Positions 17,390 to 24,726 of a stretch of 64,000 nt of DNA are shown here, one piece after another. The notes beneath the pieces were generated by a model. It made no database searches, was not told the DNA's origin, and saw only the letters and a program-made list of their open reading frames with translations. Position 1 is the stretch's first letter. Every line of letters starts with the position of its first letter. This DNA comes from Nocardioides ganghwensis (lineage in GTDB: Bacteria; Actinomycetota; Actinomycetes; Propionibacteriales; Nocardioidaceae), in NCBI RefSeq assembly GCF_014779655.1, contig NZ_JACXYX010000007.1, positions 175,203 to 239,202 on the forward strand. Direction: 5' to 3'. A program made the translations under genes and the position numbers.

Positions 17390-17764
17390 ATGCCGCAGCT
17401 CGCGCCCGCCACGCTGACCTTCACCGTCACCCACGACGACACGGCCGCCGCGGTCGGCAGCGGTTCGCTGCCGGTGCTCGGCACCCCGCGGCTGCTCGCG
17501 TGGCTGGAGGCCGCGACGTGCGCCGCCCTCGAGCAGGCGCTGCCCGAGGGCTCGACGAGCGTCGGCACCCGGGTGCAGGTCGAGCACCTCGCCGCAAGTC
17601 CGGTCGGCGCCGAGGTGGAGGTGAGCGCCTCCAGCGCGTACGAGGACGGCCGGCTGCACCGCTTCACGGTCAGCGCCCGCGACACCTCGAGCGGGAAGGT
17701 CCTCGCCGCGGGCGAGATCACCCGGGTCGTGGTCGACGCGAAGCGGTTCATGTCCCGGGTGTGA
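17390..17764 (+). CDS. Hotdog-fold thioesterase (FlK-like)
   Basis: 124 residues of the thioesterase superfamily resembling fluoroacetyl-CoA thioesterase FlK-like proteins: TPRLLAWLEAATCAALEQALPEGSTSVGTRVQVEHL (about 30-65), VGAEVEVSASSAYEDG, and a terminal RVVVDAKRFMSRV. It should hydrolyse an acyl-CoA; the substrate is unknown. ATG 17390 is the family-like start; the frame remains open upstream across the divergent sigma promoter region. Confidence 0.82.
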   Translation: MPQLAPATLTFTVTHDDTAAAVGSGSLPVLGTPRLLAWLEAATCAALEQALPEGSTSVGTRVQVEHLAASPVGAEVEVSASSAYEDGRLHRFTVSARDTSSGKVLAAGEITRVVVDAKRFMSRV

Positions 17765-17823
17765 TGCGCGAGCGCCCGATGTCACCAGTCCTCCGTCTTC
17801 TATCGAGGTCGCTGCTTGCTCCG

Positions 17824-17877
17824 CGCGGTCAGACCGCGGACGGGCCGCCGGGCCGCCCCGGGGAGGGACGGCCCGGC
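17824..17877. terminator. Paired hairpins between convergent genes
   Basis: A 6-bp stem, 3-base loop hairpin (CGCGGT/ACCGCG, 17824-17838) is followed by a 9-bp stem (GCCGGGCCG 17847-17855 with its complement 17869-17877, 13-base loop). They lie between the convergent thioesterase and RTX-like genes. Confidence 0.5.
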
Positions 17878-17924
17878 TGCTACCTAACCCACTGCGGGGC
17901 ATACAAGACGCGCCTATCGCTGGG

Positions 17925-19247
17925 TCAGATGCGCTTCTCGCAGTTCCGAAACTTCTCGCCCTGACAGACGTCGCGCTGGAGTCCACCGCTGACGCGGTCC
18001 TTTCCGGGGCCGCCGATGAGGCGGTCCTTTCCGGGGCCGCCCGCGATGGTGTCGCGGCCACGGCCGCCAACAAGGCGGTCATCGCCGCTGCTCCCTTCGA
18101 TGAAGTCAATGCTAGGGCCGCCGTCGATCGTGGCAGCGTAGTTGGAGCACCGAGGCCTGACCCAAGGGTCTGCGAGATCTCTGTACCTGGCCTCAGCGGA
18201 GAGGAGGTCCCGGCCCTTCATCCCCTTGATTGTCGTCCGGCACGCGGCGACGGTGATGTGGTTCGCGCGGTCGGTGCCGATGACGTCGGCGCGCTTCGCG
18301 GCCACGGTGAGGTCAGGGAAGCCGCGGACGCGGACCGATTCCTCCACGCCCACCTTGGTGGCCGTCACCCGGGAACCGCTCAGGTCGACGCGCACCCGGT
18401 CGTGGTTATGGAGGTCGAGCAGCAGTCTGTTGCGCCCGTCGCCGCCCTTGATCCGCGTCGCCTTTCCGCCCAGGCTGTTCGACTCGTAGGAGTCGTGCCC
18501 GCCGCCGAGCGCGATGTCGCGGTCATACGTCATCGGCGCGTTGACCTTGACGCGCTCGGTGCCGTCGGTGCCGCGGAACGTGAACCGTCCGTACTTGGCC
18601 GACGTAGTGAAAACGAGCCGGAGTAACCGGCCCGTCCAGGTGAGCGCCGTGTCGGCGCCGGTCACCGTGCCGCTGGCGTCCACCGTGCCGCTGGCGTCCA
18701 CGGTGACGTCGCCGTTGGCGGATCGCACGCCCAAGATGCCGTTCCTGCCAAGGGACACCGCGCCCGGGGCGGTTTGGATGCCGCTCCAACTGACTTCGCC
18801 GGCGGCGACGACGAGGTCGATGATGTCGGCGTTCGGCTGGCCTGCCATGCCGGAGATGACGAGGCCTTCACCGCTGACGCGGATGACGTCGGCATCGGTG
18901 TCGGTGCCGTCGACGGTGCCCGCGTAGATCGTGGAATTGTCGCGCTCGGAGGGGATGAACGTGTCGGCCCCCGCGCCGAGGACGACGATGACGCCGATAG
19001 CGTAGGTCACGCCGCCGTTCTCGCCGGTCGAGCACACCAGGTCATCGCCGCCGAGCGCGTCGACACGTATCGCGCCATTCGTGACGATGACGTCCGCGCC
19101 CTCCGTTCCGGTGATCTGACCCCCGGGCGTCCCGACGATGGTCGCCGCCTGCCCCTGACATGTCTCGCCCACTGCGGCGGCCGTGCCCACTGGCGCGAGC
19201 AACGCCGCGCCTAGAAGCGCGACGGCGGTCAGACTGATGGCCCTCAT
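17925..19247 (-). CDS. Secreted RTX-like calcium-binding repeat protein
   Basis: 440 residues. Signal peptide MRAISLTAVALLGAALLAPVGTAAA, a middle part of beta-strand repeats (TGTEGADVIVTNGAIRVDALGGDD; KGGDGRNRLLL), and a C-terminal block of RTX-like nonapeptides (GSSGDDRLVGGRGRDTIAGGPGKDRLIGG). Such proteins are exported and bind Ca2+ outside the cell; no enzymatic domain recognised. Start ATG 19247 follows AAGGGGAATC. Local composition looks less GC-rich than neighbours, and internal exact repeats are present, so recent repeat expansion or acquisition is possible. Confidence 0.8.
   Translation of the reverse strand: MRAISLTAVALLGAALLAPVGTAAAVGETCQGQAATIVGTPGGQITGTEGADVIVTNGAIRVDALGGDDLVCSTGENGGVTYAIGVIVVLGAGADTFIPSERDNSTIYAGTVDGTDTDADVIRVSGEGLVISGMAGQPNADIIDLVVAAGEVSWSGIQTAPGAVSLGRNGILGVRSANGDVTVDASGTVDASGTVTGADTALTWTGRLLRLVFTTSAKYGRFTFRGTDGTERVKVNAPMTYDRDIALGGGHDSYESNSLGGKATRIKGGDGRNRLLLDLHNHDRVRVDLSGSRVTATKVGVEESVRVRGFPDLTVAAKRADVIGTDRANHITVAACRTTIKGMKGRDLLSAEARYRDLADPWVRPRCSNYAATIDGGPSIDFIEGSSGDDRLVGGRGRDTIAGGPGKDRLIGGPGKDRVSGGLQRDVCQGEKFRNCEKRI
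17994..18041. repeat. 21-base exact direct repeat in RTX gene
   Basis: GCGGTCCTTTCCGGGGCCGCC-type unit occurs at 17994-18014 and again at 18021-18041 (27-base period). It encodes two consecutive GGPGKDR units. Confidence 0.85.
18663..18698. repeat. 18-base exact tandem repeat in RTX gene
   Basis: CACCGTGCCGCTGGCGTC is repeated back to back (18663-18680, 18681-18698) and encodes a duplicated DASGTV. Confidence 0.85.
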
Positions 19248-19463
19248 GATTCCCCTTGATCGTTGACGAATCCCAGTGTGACGAGGCATCGGACCAAAAG
19301 GTTGTCACGACCTGCTGACTGACGCCGACGTCCGCTCATCGCCATGTCCGGTCACTGGCGTCCTCAACAGGACACACCCGTTGAGAGGTCTCCCAAAGCG
19401 GCCGACCTGGCGCCTGGGCATGCCGCTGGCCCGATCACCGGTGGTGTCGGGCTGGCGGGGCGG

Positions 19464-20936
19464 TCAGGGTCTGGACGTGGGTTCTGGTCTGGGTCGTGGG
19501 CGTGGTGGGTCGGTGGTGATCCGCCTGCCCGTGGGCAGGGTCCACTCGTACGCGCCGTCGGGTCGTCGGTGGTAGGTGAAGGCGCCGAACGTCTTGGCCC
19601 GGTGGTGCCGCCGACACAGCGGCGCGAGGTTGACCGGGTGGGTCTGTCCGGGCGGTCCGCCGTCGTCGATGGGGACGTACGCGGTGATGTGGTCGAGGTC
19701 GGCCCGTTCGGAGGGGCGGGTGCAGCCGGGGAACACGCACGTGCCGTCGCGCAGCCGGACCGCGGCGGCCATCCGGGCGGGCGGGTCGTGCGCGTCCACC
19801 GCGGGCATCCGGTCTGCGTCGGTGACGGGCTGGATGACCACCTTCGCGGCGGTGAGCAGCCATGCCTGGAGCCGTCCCAGCAGCATCGGGCCGAGCTGGT
19901 CGCTGCGCGCGACGCCGCGGGGGTCGATGCCGTGCGGGTCGGTGAGGAGGTCGCGGTCGGTGAGGTGCAGCACCAGCCGTACTTCACCGTTCCGACCTGC
20001 CGTCCCGCTTTCCCGAGTGGGCCGCCGGAACGGGTCCGCGGACGCGTAGGTGGCCTCCTCGGCCACGCACACCGCCTCGTCCCGGTCGGGGTCGACCTCC
20101 CGGTCGGGGTCCGCGACATCCGCAGCGGCAAGGAGATCGAGAGCCTGCTGGGGGTCGGCGAGCAGCCCGACCGCATGAGCCCGTCGTACGCCGAGGTCGC
20201 CGTGGTGACCCAGCGCCTTCATCGTGGTGGCCATCGTCGACACCGTGTTGTCGAACGCAATCGCATCGGCGGTGTCGAGACTCATGAACACCTCGCTCAC
20301 CCCAGGCGCACCCTGCTCGTGGCGGACCTCCACCCGCCGGGCGGCGAGGGCCTCGTCGTGGTCGGCGATCGCGCGGTCCGGGTCGGCGTACAACCGGGCC
20401 TCGTGGACCAGCACCCCCACCCGGTGCGGGTTGAGCCGCCGCGGCTGCCACACCAGCAGCCGGTCCGCGTGCCCGGCCGCGACCACGTCGAGGTCCCGCG
20501 ACACCCGCGCCGCCTCCCGGGCCAGCCGCACCGGAACGGCCAGTGAACGCACCAGCACCCACAGGCGTGGCAGGCGGTGGGCCAGGTCGAGCACGTCACC
20601 CAACAACGCCAGCGTCGCCTCGTGGGACTGCTCCAACAGGCCCGCGAGCTCGATCACCGCGAACTCCGCCACCAGCGGGGTCCCGTCACCGGCGATCGGC
20701 AGCGGACGCTCCCCGAACAACGCCGCCGCCGACCCGGGCGTGTGGACCGTGTCCGAACGCCACCCCGCCGCGACCTCCTCGTCGGACACCACATGGGCCT
20801 CGGCCCACGCCAGCGCGGACTCGAGCACCTCGACCTCGACGCGGCGCTTCGCGCCCATCGCCGCGACCGCACGGTCCAGCACCACACGGCTCGAGAGCCG
20901 GGGGCTGGTGGCGGGTGCCGGAGCGGTGGTGGACAT
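19464..20936 (-). CDS. DUF222 and HNH endonuclease domain protein
   Basis: 490 residues: N-terminal DUF222 helical region (VLESALAWAEAHVV, AEFAVIELAGLL), and a C-terminal HNH nuclease domain with RDGTCVFPGCTRPSERADLDHI, TAYVPIDDGG and NLAPLCRRHHRAKT (Cys pair, DLDH, N, HH). It belongs to the 13E12-like family that is present in many copies in actinobacterial genomes, in Mycobacterium within REP13E12 repeats. Whether this copy cuts DNA or is part of a mobile repeat is unknown; no terminal repeats were found. Confidence 0.9.
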   Translation of the reverse strand: MSTTAPAPATSPRLSSRVVLDRAVAAMGAKRRVEVEVLESALAWAEAHVVSDEEVAAGWRSDTVHTPGSAAALFGERPLPIAGDGTPLVAEFAVIELAGLLEQSHEATLALLGDVLDLAHRLPRLWVLVRSLAVPVRLAREAARVSRDLDVVAAGHADRLLVWQPRRLNPHRVGVLVHEARLYADPDRAIADHDEALAARRVEVRHEQGAPGVSEVFMSLDTADAIAFDNTVSTMATTMKALGHHGDLGVRRAHAVGLLADPQQALDLLAAADVADPDREVDPDRDEAVCVAEEATYASADPFRRPTRESGTAGRNGEVRLVLHLTDRDLLTDPHGIDPRGVARSDQLGPMLLGRLQAWLLTAAKVVIQPVTDADRMPAVDAHDPPARMAAAVRLRDGTCVFPGCTRPSERADLDHITAYVPIDDGGPPGQTHPVNLAPLCRRHHRAKTFGAFTYHRRPDGAYEWTLPTGRRITTDPPRPRPRPEPTSRP

Positions 20937-21154
20937 GGGTCCAGTCTCCCAGAGACCACCGACACTCCGACCTGCGAGAACAGGGCTGTGGAGAAGCGTT
21001 TTCGAACAGGTCCACTAGCGCGACGGAGCCGCCGCTCACCTACCGCGCAGAGGGCCTCGATTCGCCGGAGTCGTCCCTCACCCGGCTGCTCGACCACCGG
21101 AAAGGTGGCGGCTCATCCAGCGAGAAGGACCACCGAGGAGAACCGGACATGCAA

Positions 21155-21178
21155 AAGTCCCCGCCGGGGCGGGGACTT
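21155..21178 (-). terminator. Rho-independent terminator after bL37 gene
   Basis: Perfect 10-bp stem AAGTCCCCGC/GCGGGGACTT with a 4-base loop. Read on the minus strand it ends in TTTT, so it terminates the bL37 transcript, 26 bases after its stop. Confidence 0.85.
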
Positions 21179-21204
21179 CTACGAGATGACGGCGCGGGTG
21201 CGCG

Positions 21205-21279
21205 TCAGGCGTTGGGGCGCTTGCCGTGGTTCGCGCCCTTCTTCTTGCGAGCGCGGCGCTTGCGTCCGGTCTTGCCCAT
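21205..21279 (-). CDS. 50S ribosomal protein bL37
   Basis: A 24-residue, strongly basic protein, MGKTGRKRRARKKKGANHGK plus RPNA, matching the actinobacterial ribosomal protein bL37, which lies in the large subunit of mycobacterial ribosomes. It is below usual gene-length cutoffs. The ATG is preceded by a strong AGGAGGACCACC ribosome binding site. It lies 77 bases downstream of rsrA on the same strand and is followed by a terminator, so it may be the last gene of the sigR-rsrA operon. Confidence 0.92.
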   Translation of the reverse strand: MGKTGRKRRARKKKGANHGKRPNA

Positions 21280-21356
21280 GGTGGTCCTCCTGGAGTCGGT
21301 GCTCGGAGCAGTGTCTCAAATCCACCCGGGGGCGGCCAATCGGAGCGAACCGGGGC

Positions 21357-21629
21357 TCAGGAGCCACCCTCGGTGATCTGCACCTTCACCTCGCGCAGCT
21401 GGAGGCGTACGCGGTCGCGCAGGGACTCCGGGGCCGACTCGGAGCAGGACCGGGCGACGAGCTGCTTGACGGCCTTCTGGAGGTCGTGGCGCTCGAGGCA
21501 GGGCCCGCACTCGCGCAGGTGCATCTCGACGACGGCGCAGTCGGCCTGGTCGAGCTCGTTGTCGATGAAGTAGACGATGCGCTCGATGTAGTCGACGCAG
21601 TCGTCCTTGCCGTGCTCGTGGCTGCTCAC
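21357..21629 (-). CDS. rsrA: Redox-sensing zinc anti-sigma factor RsrA
   Basis: 90 residues. Cys11, His37, Cys41 and Cys44 (HLRECGPC) are the zinc/redox ligands at the same numbers as in Streptomyces RsrA, with a further Cys31. Disulfide stress oxidises these cysteines, releases zinc and frees SigR. The GTG start overlaps the sigR stop (GTGA, 21626-21629), the usual coupled arrangement. Confidence 0.95.
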   Translation of the reverse strand: MSSHEHGKDDCVDYIERIVYFIDNELDQADCAVVEMHLRECGPCLERHDLQKAVKQLVARSCSESAPESLRDRVRLQLREVKVQITEGGS

Positions 21630-22282
21630 GACGCTTCCCCCTCGTTGCCAGGGACGGTGGATGCGGGCAGGAGGTCGTTGGCACGGACGTAGTCGGCGAG
21701 CATGTCGCGGAGCTGGCGGCGACCGCGGTGCAGGCGCGACATCACGGTGCCGATCGGCGTGTCCATGATCTCGGCGATCTCCTTGTAGGGGAAACCCTCG
21801 ACGTCGGCGAGGTAGACCGCGAGGCGGAACTCCTCGGGCAGGCGCTGCAGCGCGTCCTTGACCTCCGAGTCGGGCAGGTGCTCCAGCGCCTCCATCTCCG
21901 CGGACCGCAGGCCGGTCGAGGAGTGGGACTCCGCCCGGGCGAGCTGCCAGTCCTCGACGTCCTCGGACATCGACTGCTGCGGCTGGCGCTGCTTCTTGCG
22001 GTAGGAGTTGATGTAGGTGTTGGTGAGGATCCGGTAGAGCCAGGCCTTGAGGTTGGTGCCGGGCTTGAACTGGTGGAAGGCGCTGTAGGCCTTCGCGAAG
22101 GTCTCCTGCACCAGGTCCTCGGCGTCGGCGGGGTTGCGGGTCATCCGCATCGCCGCGCCGTAGAGCTGGTCGAGGTAGGGCAGCGCGTCGCGCTCGAAGC
22201 GCGCGGAGCGCTGGTCGGAGGTCTCGTCCTCGACGGAGATCTCGGTGGGCGTGGACATCTCGTCCCTGAGCGATTCGGTCAT
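21626..22282 (-). CDS. sigR: ECF sigma factor SigR (thiol-oxidative stress; SigH of mycobacteria)
   Basis: 218 residues from ATG 22282; a longer GTG start at 22330 and a shorter ATG at 22258 are in frame. Region 2 includes [27 protein letters not shown] and [20 protein letters not shown]; region 4 [45 protein letters not shown]. It directs thioredoxin, mycothiol and protein-quality genes. Coupled to rsrA. The SigR-type promoter just upstream (22340-22366) implies autoregulation and could drive the longer form from 22330. Confidence 0.94.
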   Translation of the reverse strand: MTESLRDEMSTPTEISVEDETSDQRSARFERDALPYLDQLYGAAMRMTRNPADAEDLVQETFAKAYSAFHQFKPGTNLKAWLYRILTNTYINSYRKKQRQPQQSMSEDVEDWQLARAESHSSTGLRSAEMEALEHLPDSEVKDALQRLPEEFRLAVYLADVEGFPYKEIAEIMDTPIGTVMSRLHRGRRQLRDMLADYVRANDLLPASTVPGNEGEAS

Positions 22283-22339
22283 CGCCTCCCACAGTACCGC
22301 CGTGGGTCGATCGAGGGTCAGTGCGTTCACACCGCCCTC

Positions 22340-22366
22340 AACACCTCACCCTCGTCGGGGATTCCC
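22340..22366 (-). promoter_or_regulatory. SigR-dependent promoter upstream of sigR
   Basis: Minus strand: GGGAAT at 22366-22361, an 18-base spacer, then GTT at 22342-22340. This matches the known SigR/SigH consensus (GGGAAT-N18-GTT). Transcription should start near 22333, two to four bases before the in-frame GTG at 22330. Confidence 0.8.
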
Positions 22367-23008
22367 GACGACCTCGCGCACGAGCCACTCCAGCGTCGAC
22401 TCCACGACGATGCCCATCGCCTCGGCCTGCGTGACCTCGCCCCGCGCGGGGACCTTGAGCCCGTGGTCCCCGCCGGGGATCACCACGATGTCGAGCCCGA
22501 CCTGGTCGACGGGGAACTCCTCGGGGCGCCCCATCGGGTCGCGCTCGCCCTGCACGAGCAGCGTCGGCAGCCCCACCGCCTGGAGCTCGTGGAGCCGTGT
22601 CGGCTCGGTCCTGCCGGGCTGGTGCAGGGGGAAGGACAGCGCGAGGCAGCCCGTGGCGCCCAGCGCACGCGCCGTACGGGCGGCCGAGCGGGCTCCCGCG
22701 GAACGCCCACCGACGACGAGGGGCGTGCGCACGCGCATCACGTCGGCGGCGCACCGCAGCGCCGCGTCGAGGGTCGGCGGCGCGGTCGCGACCTTGCGGC
22801 CGGCCACCCGCCACGGCTGCTCGAAGAGGACGACGGAGACGCCCTGGGCGGGAAGCGCGTCGGCGAGGGCCCACAGGTCGCGGGACTCCACGCCTCCCCC
22901 GGCCCCGTGGCTGAGCAGCAGCGTCGCGATCGGGCTCGTCGCGCGCCGGGTGTGCAGCCGCCCCTCGCCGTGGGGGGTGTCGACGGATCGGATGGTCGCC
23001 TTCTTCAC
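22346..23008 (-). CDS. Alpha/beta hydrolase, Tex30/KANL3-like
   Basis: 220 residues with an alpha/beta-hydrolase layout: LLLSHGAGGGVESRDLWALAD near the N-terminus, nucleophile elbow VVGGRSAGARSA (Ser about residue 107), VQGERDPMG and GGDHGLKVP for Asp and His. Annotated in related genomes as dienelactone-hydrolase-like or Tex30-like; substrate unknown. GTG start overlaps the SRAP gene stop (GTGA). Its 3' end runs into the sigR promoter region. Confidence 0.83.
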   Translation of the reverse strand: MKKATIRSVDTPHGEGRLHTRRATSPIATLLLSHGAGGGVESRDLWALADALPAQGVSVVLFEQPWRVAGRKVATAPPTLDAALRCAADVMRVRTPLVVGGRSAGARSAARTARALGATGCLALSFPLHQPGRTEPTRLHELQAVGLPTLLVQGERDPMGRPEEFPVDQVGLDIVVIPGGDHGLKVPARGEVTQAEAMGIVVESTLEWLVREVVGNPRRG

Positions 23009-23760
23009 GGCGTGCCCTCCTCCTGGGGCTCGAGGGGCAGCGGCTCGACGAGCTCGGGTCCGTTGTTGCGAACGTTGTTCACGAGGGTCGGCACGGCGTA
23101 CGCCTCGAGCCGGCCGGGCGCGGCCGGCACCAGGAGCGAGGTGTCGCCCGGCGTGGTCGGGTCGAGCCACGCGTGCCAGCGCTCGCGCTCGACCATCAGC
23201 GGCATCCGGTCGTGGATGTGGCCGAGGGAGTCCTCGGCCTCGGTGGTGAGCACCGTGCAGGTCCAGCGGAAGCGGTCGGGGTCGTCCTCGGCCTTCGTGG
23301 GGTCCCGCCAGATCTCGTAGAGCCCTGCCATGGCCAGCACTCCCCCGTCCTTGGGACGGATGAAGAACGGCTGCTTGACCGGCTTGCCCTTGGCGTTGGT
23401 CCGCGAGGTGGGGTACCACTCGAAGTAGCCGTCCGCGGGCAGCAGCGCCCGCCTGGTCGCGAACGCCTTGCGGTAGGCGGGCTTCTCCGCCACCGTCTCC
23501 ATCCGCGCGTTGATCATCCGGTTGCCGATGGACGGGTCCTTGGCCCACGACGGCACCAGTCCCCAGGTGAGGACGCGCAGCTGGCGCTGGGCGGGCTCAC
23601 CGGACTCCCGCGACGGCGGGCGCTCGACGACCGCGTAGACCTCCTTGGTCGGCGCGACGTTGTAGTCGGCGGCCAGCGGCGCGGCGATGCGGCTCTCGAC
23701 GACCTCGAACTCCTCGACGAGGTCTTCCGAGCTCCGGGACGACGCATAGCGACCACACAC
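23005..23760 (-). CDS. SOS-response-associated peptidase (SRAP; HMCES/YedK-like)
   Basis: 251 residues. Translation from GTG 23760 makes Cys the second residue (MCGRYASS), the catalytic cysteine that covalently traps abasic sites in single-stranded DNA after Met removal. NARMET, the DGYFEWY glutamate and GHIHDRMP histidine complete the active site. Longer start at 23769 would bury the cysteine and is rejected. A TAGGGT element lies 13 bases upstream, so the message is probably leaderless. Coupled to the downstream hydrolase. Confidence 0.94.
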   Translation of the reverse strand: MCGRYASSRSSEDLVEEFEVVESRIAAPLAADYNVAPTKEVYAVVERPPSRESGEPAQRQLRVLTWGLVPSWAKDPSIGNRMINARMETVAEKPAYRKAFATRRALLPADGYFEWYPTSRTNAKGKPVKQPFFIRPKDGGVLAMAGLYEIWRDPTKAEDDPDRFRWTCTVLTTEAEDSLGHIHDRMPLMVERERWHAWLDPTTPGDTSLLVPAAPGRLEAYAVPTLVNNVRNNGPELVEPLPLEPQEEGTP

Positions 23761-23796
23761 AGGAGCCACCCTAGGGGAGCCCGCCGACAGCTCGGC

Positions 23797-24546
23797 TCAG
23801 CCGCGGGCGAGCTCGTCGAGCATCATGCCGGCGACGGCGTCGGCGCCGGGCAGTCCCTCGATCCAGACGCGTACGACCGTGTCGGGCTCGGCGCGCGCGA
23901 GGAGCGTGCGCAGCACCTGCACCCGCCGACCCAGGCGGTCGTCGCGCCGGGTCAGGATCCCCACGCGGTGCAGGCCGAGCCGGGCGACGGTCTCGTCGCG
24001 TGCGAACGCGGTGCGAGCGAGCTCCCCCGCCCGTGCCAGCCGCATCGCCCGGGTGAAGTGGTCCCCGGGCTCGTCGGAGGGGTCGCCGGTCGGCATCGCG
24101 AACACGACCAGCGCGTAGTCGTCCACGCCACCGGGCACGCCGGCACCGCCGAGGCGGTAGAGCTCGGTGAGGCGGCTGCGCAGGTGCGCCTGGCTGGACA
24201 GCCCCGTCAGCGGGTCCTCGCAGGAGAGCTGGTGGAGGTAGCCGAGGGTGGTCTCGCTCCACGCGGTGAGCACCGCGGACACCACGTCGTACGTCGGGTC
24301 GGCGCCCGCGGCGGCCTGCCACGTCGCGCGCAGGCCGGCGAGGGTCTCCTCGACCGACGCTCCGTCGCGGGCGAGCTCCTCGCCCGCGACGGAGCACGCC
24401 CCCATGACGTCCGATCCTGAGATGAGCGCCTCCCCGACAGCTTCGAACCGGTGCGGCAACCCCGACCGCTCGACGGTTGACTGCGGCTCGCTCATCCCAG
24501 GATCGGCGACCGCGAGACGTCGCCCACGTGCGGCGAAGATCTTCAC
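23797..24546 (-). CDS. Degenerate GGDEF-like domain protein
   Basis: 249 residues from GTG 24546, preceded by GGAGGGGG. The C-terminal half starts as GGDEF domains do (CEDPLTGLSSQAHLRSRLTELY, about residues 105-126) but the GGDEF signature itself is missing, with GVDDYALVVFAMP in roughly that position. It is therefore unlikely to make c-di-GMP and may bind a ligand or protein. The N-terminal part is helical and unassigned. Divergent from the sigma-fusion gene. Confidence 0.65.
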   Translation of the reverse strand: MKIFAARGRRLAVADPGMSEPQSTVERSGLPHRFEAVGEALISGSDVMGACSVAGEELARDGASVEETLAGLRATWQAAAGADPTYDVVSAVLTAWSETTLGYLHQLSCEDPLTGLSSQAHLRSRLTELYRLGGAGVPGGVDDYALVVFAMPTGDPSDEPGDHFTRAMRLARAGELARTAFARDETVARLGLHRVGILTRRDDRLGRRVQVLRTLLARAEPDTVVRVWIEGLPGADAVAGMMLDELARG

Positions 24547-24726
24547 GGCTGCCCCCTCCGGTGTCGGTCGTGCTTCAGAGGTGTGACGGTCGGGTCCCGG
24601 GTCCATGACGCGGACCAGACCAGGATTTCCGGTTTCTTTGCTTCGGCGCCCGTTGACGTGCTCCGCGGGCTACAGTCAAGACGCCTGGCAACAGCGCCAG
24701 GAGGGGTTCCTGGGGAGCGTCTGACC

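Noticed and set aside
21150..21376. Plus-strand ORF starting ATGCAAAAG with GAGGAG upstream
   Set aside because: It begins inside the bL37 terminator hairpin and then runs antisense to the bL37 gene; ribosome-site-like sequence is coincidental.
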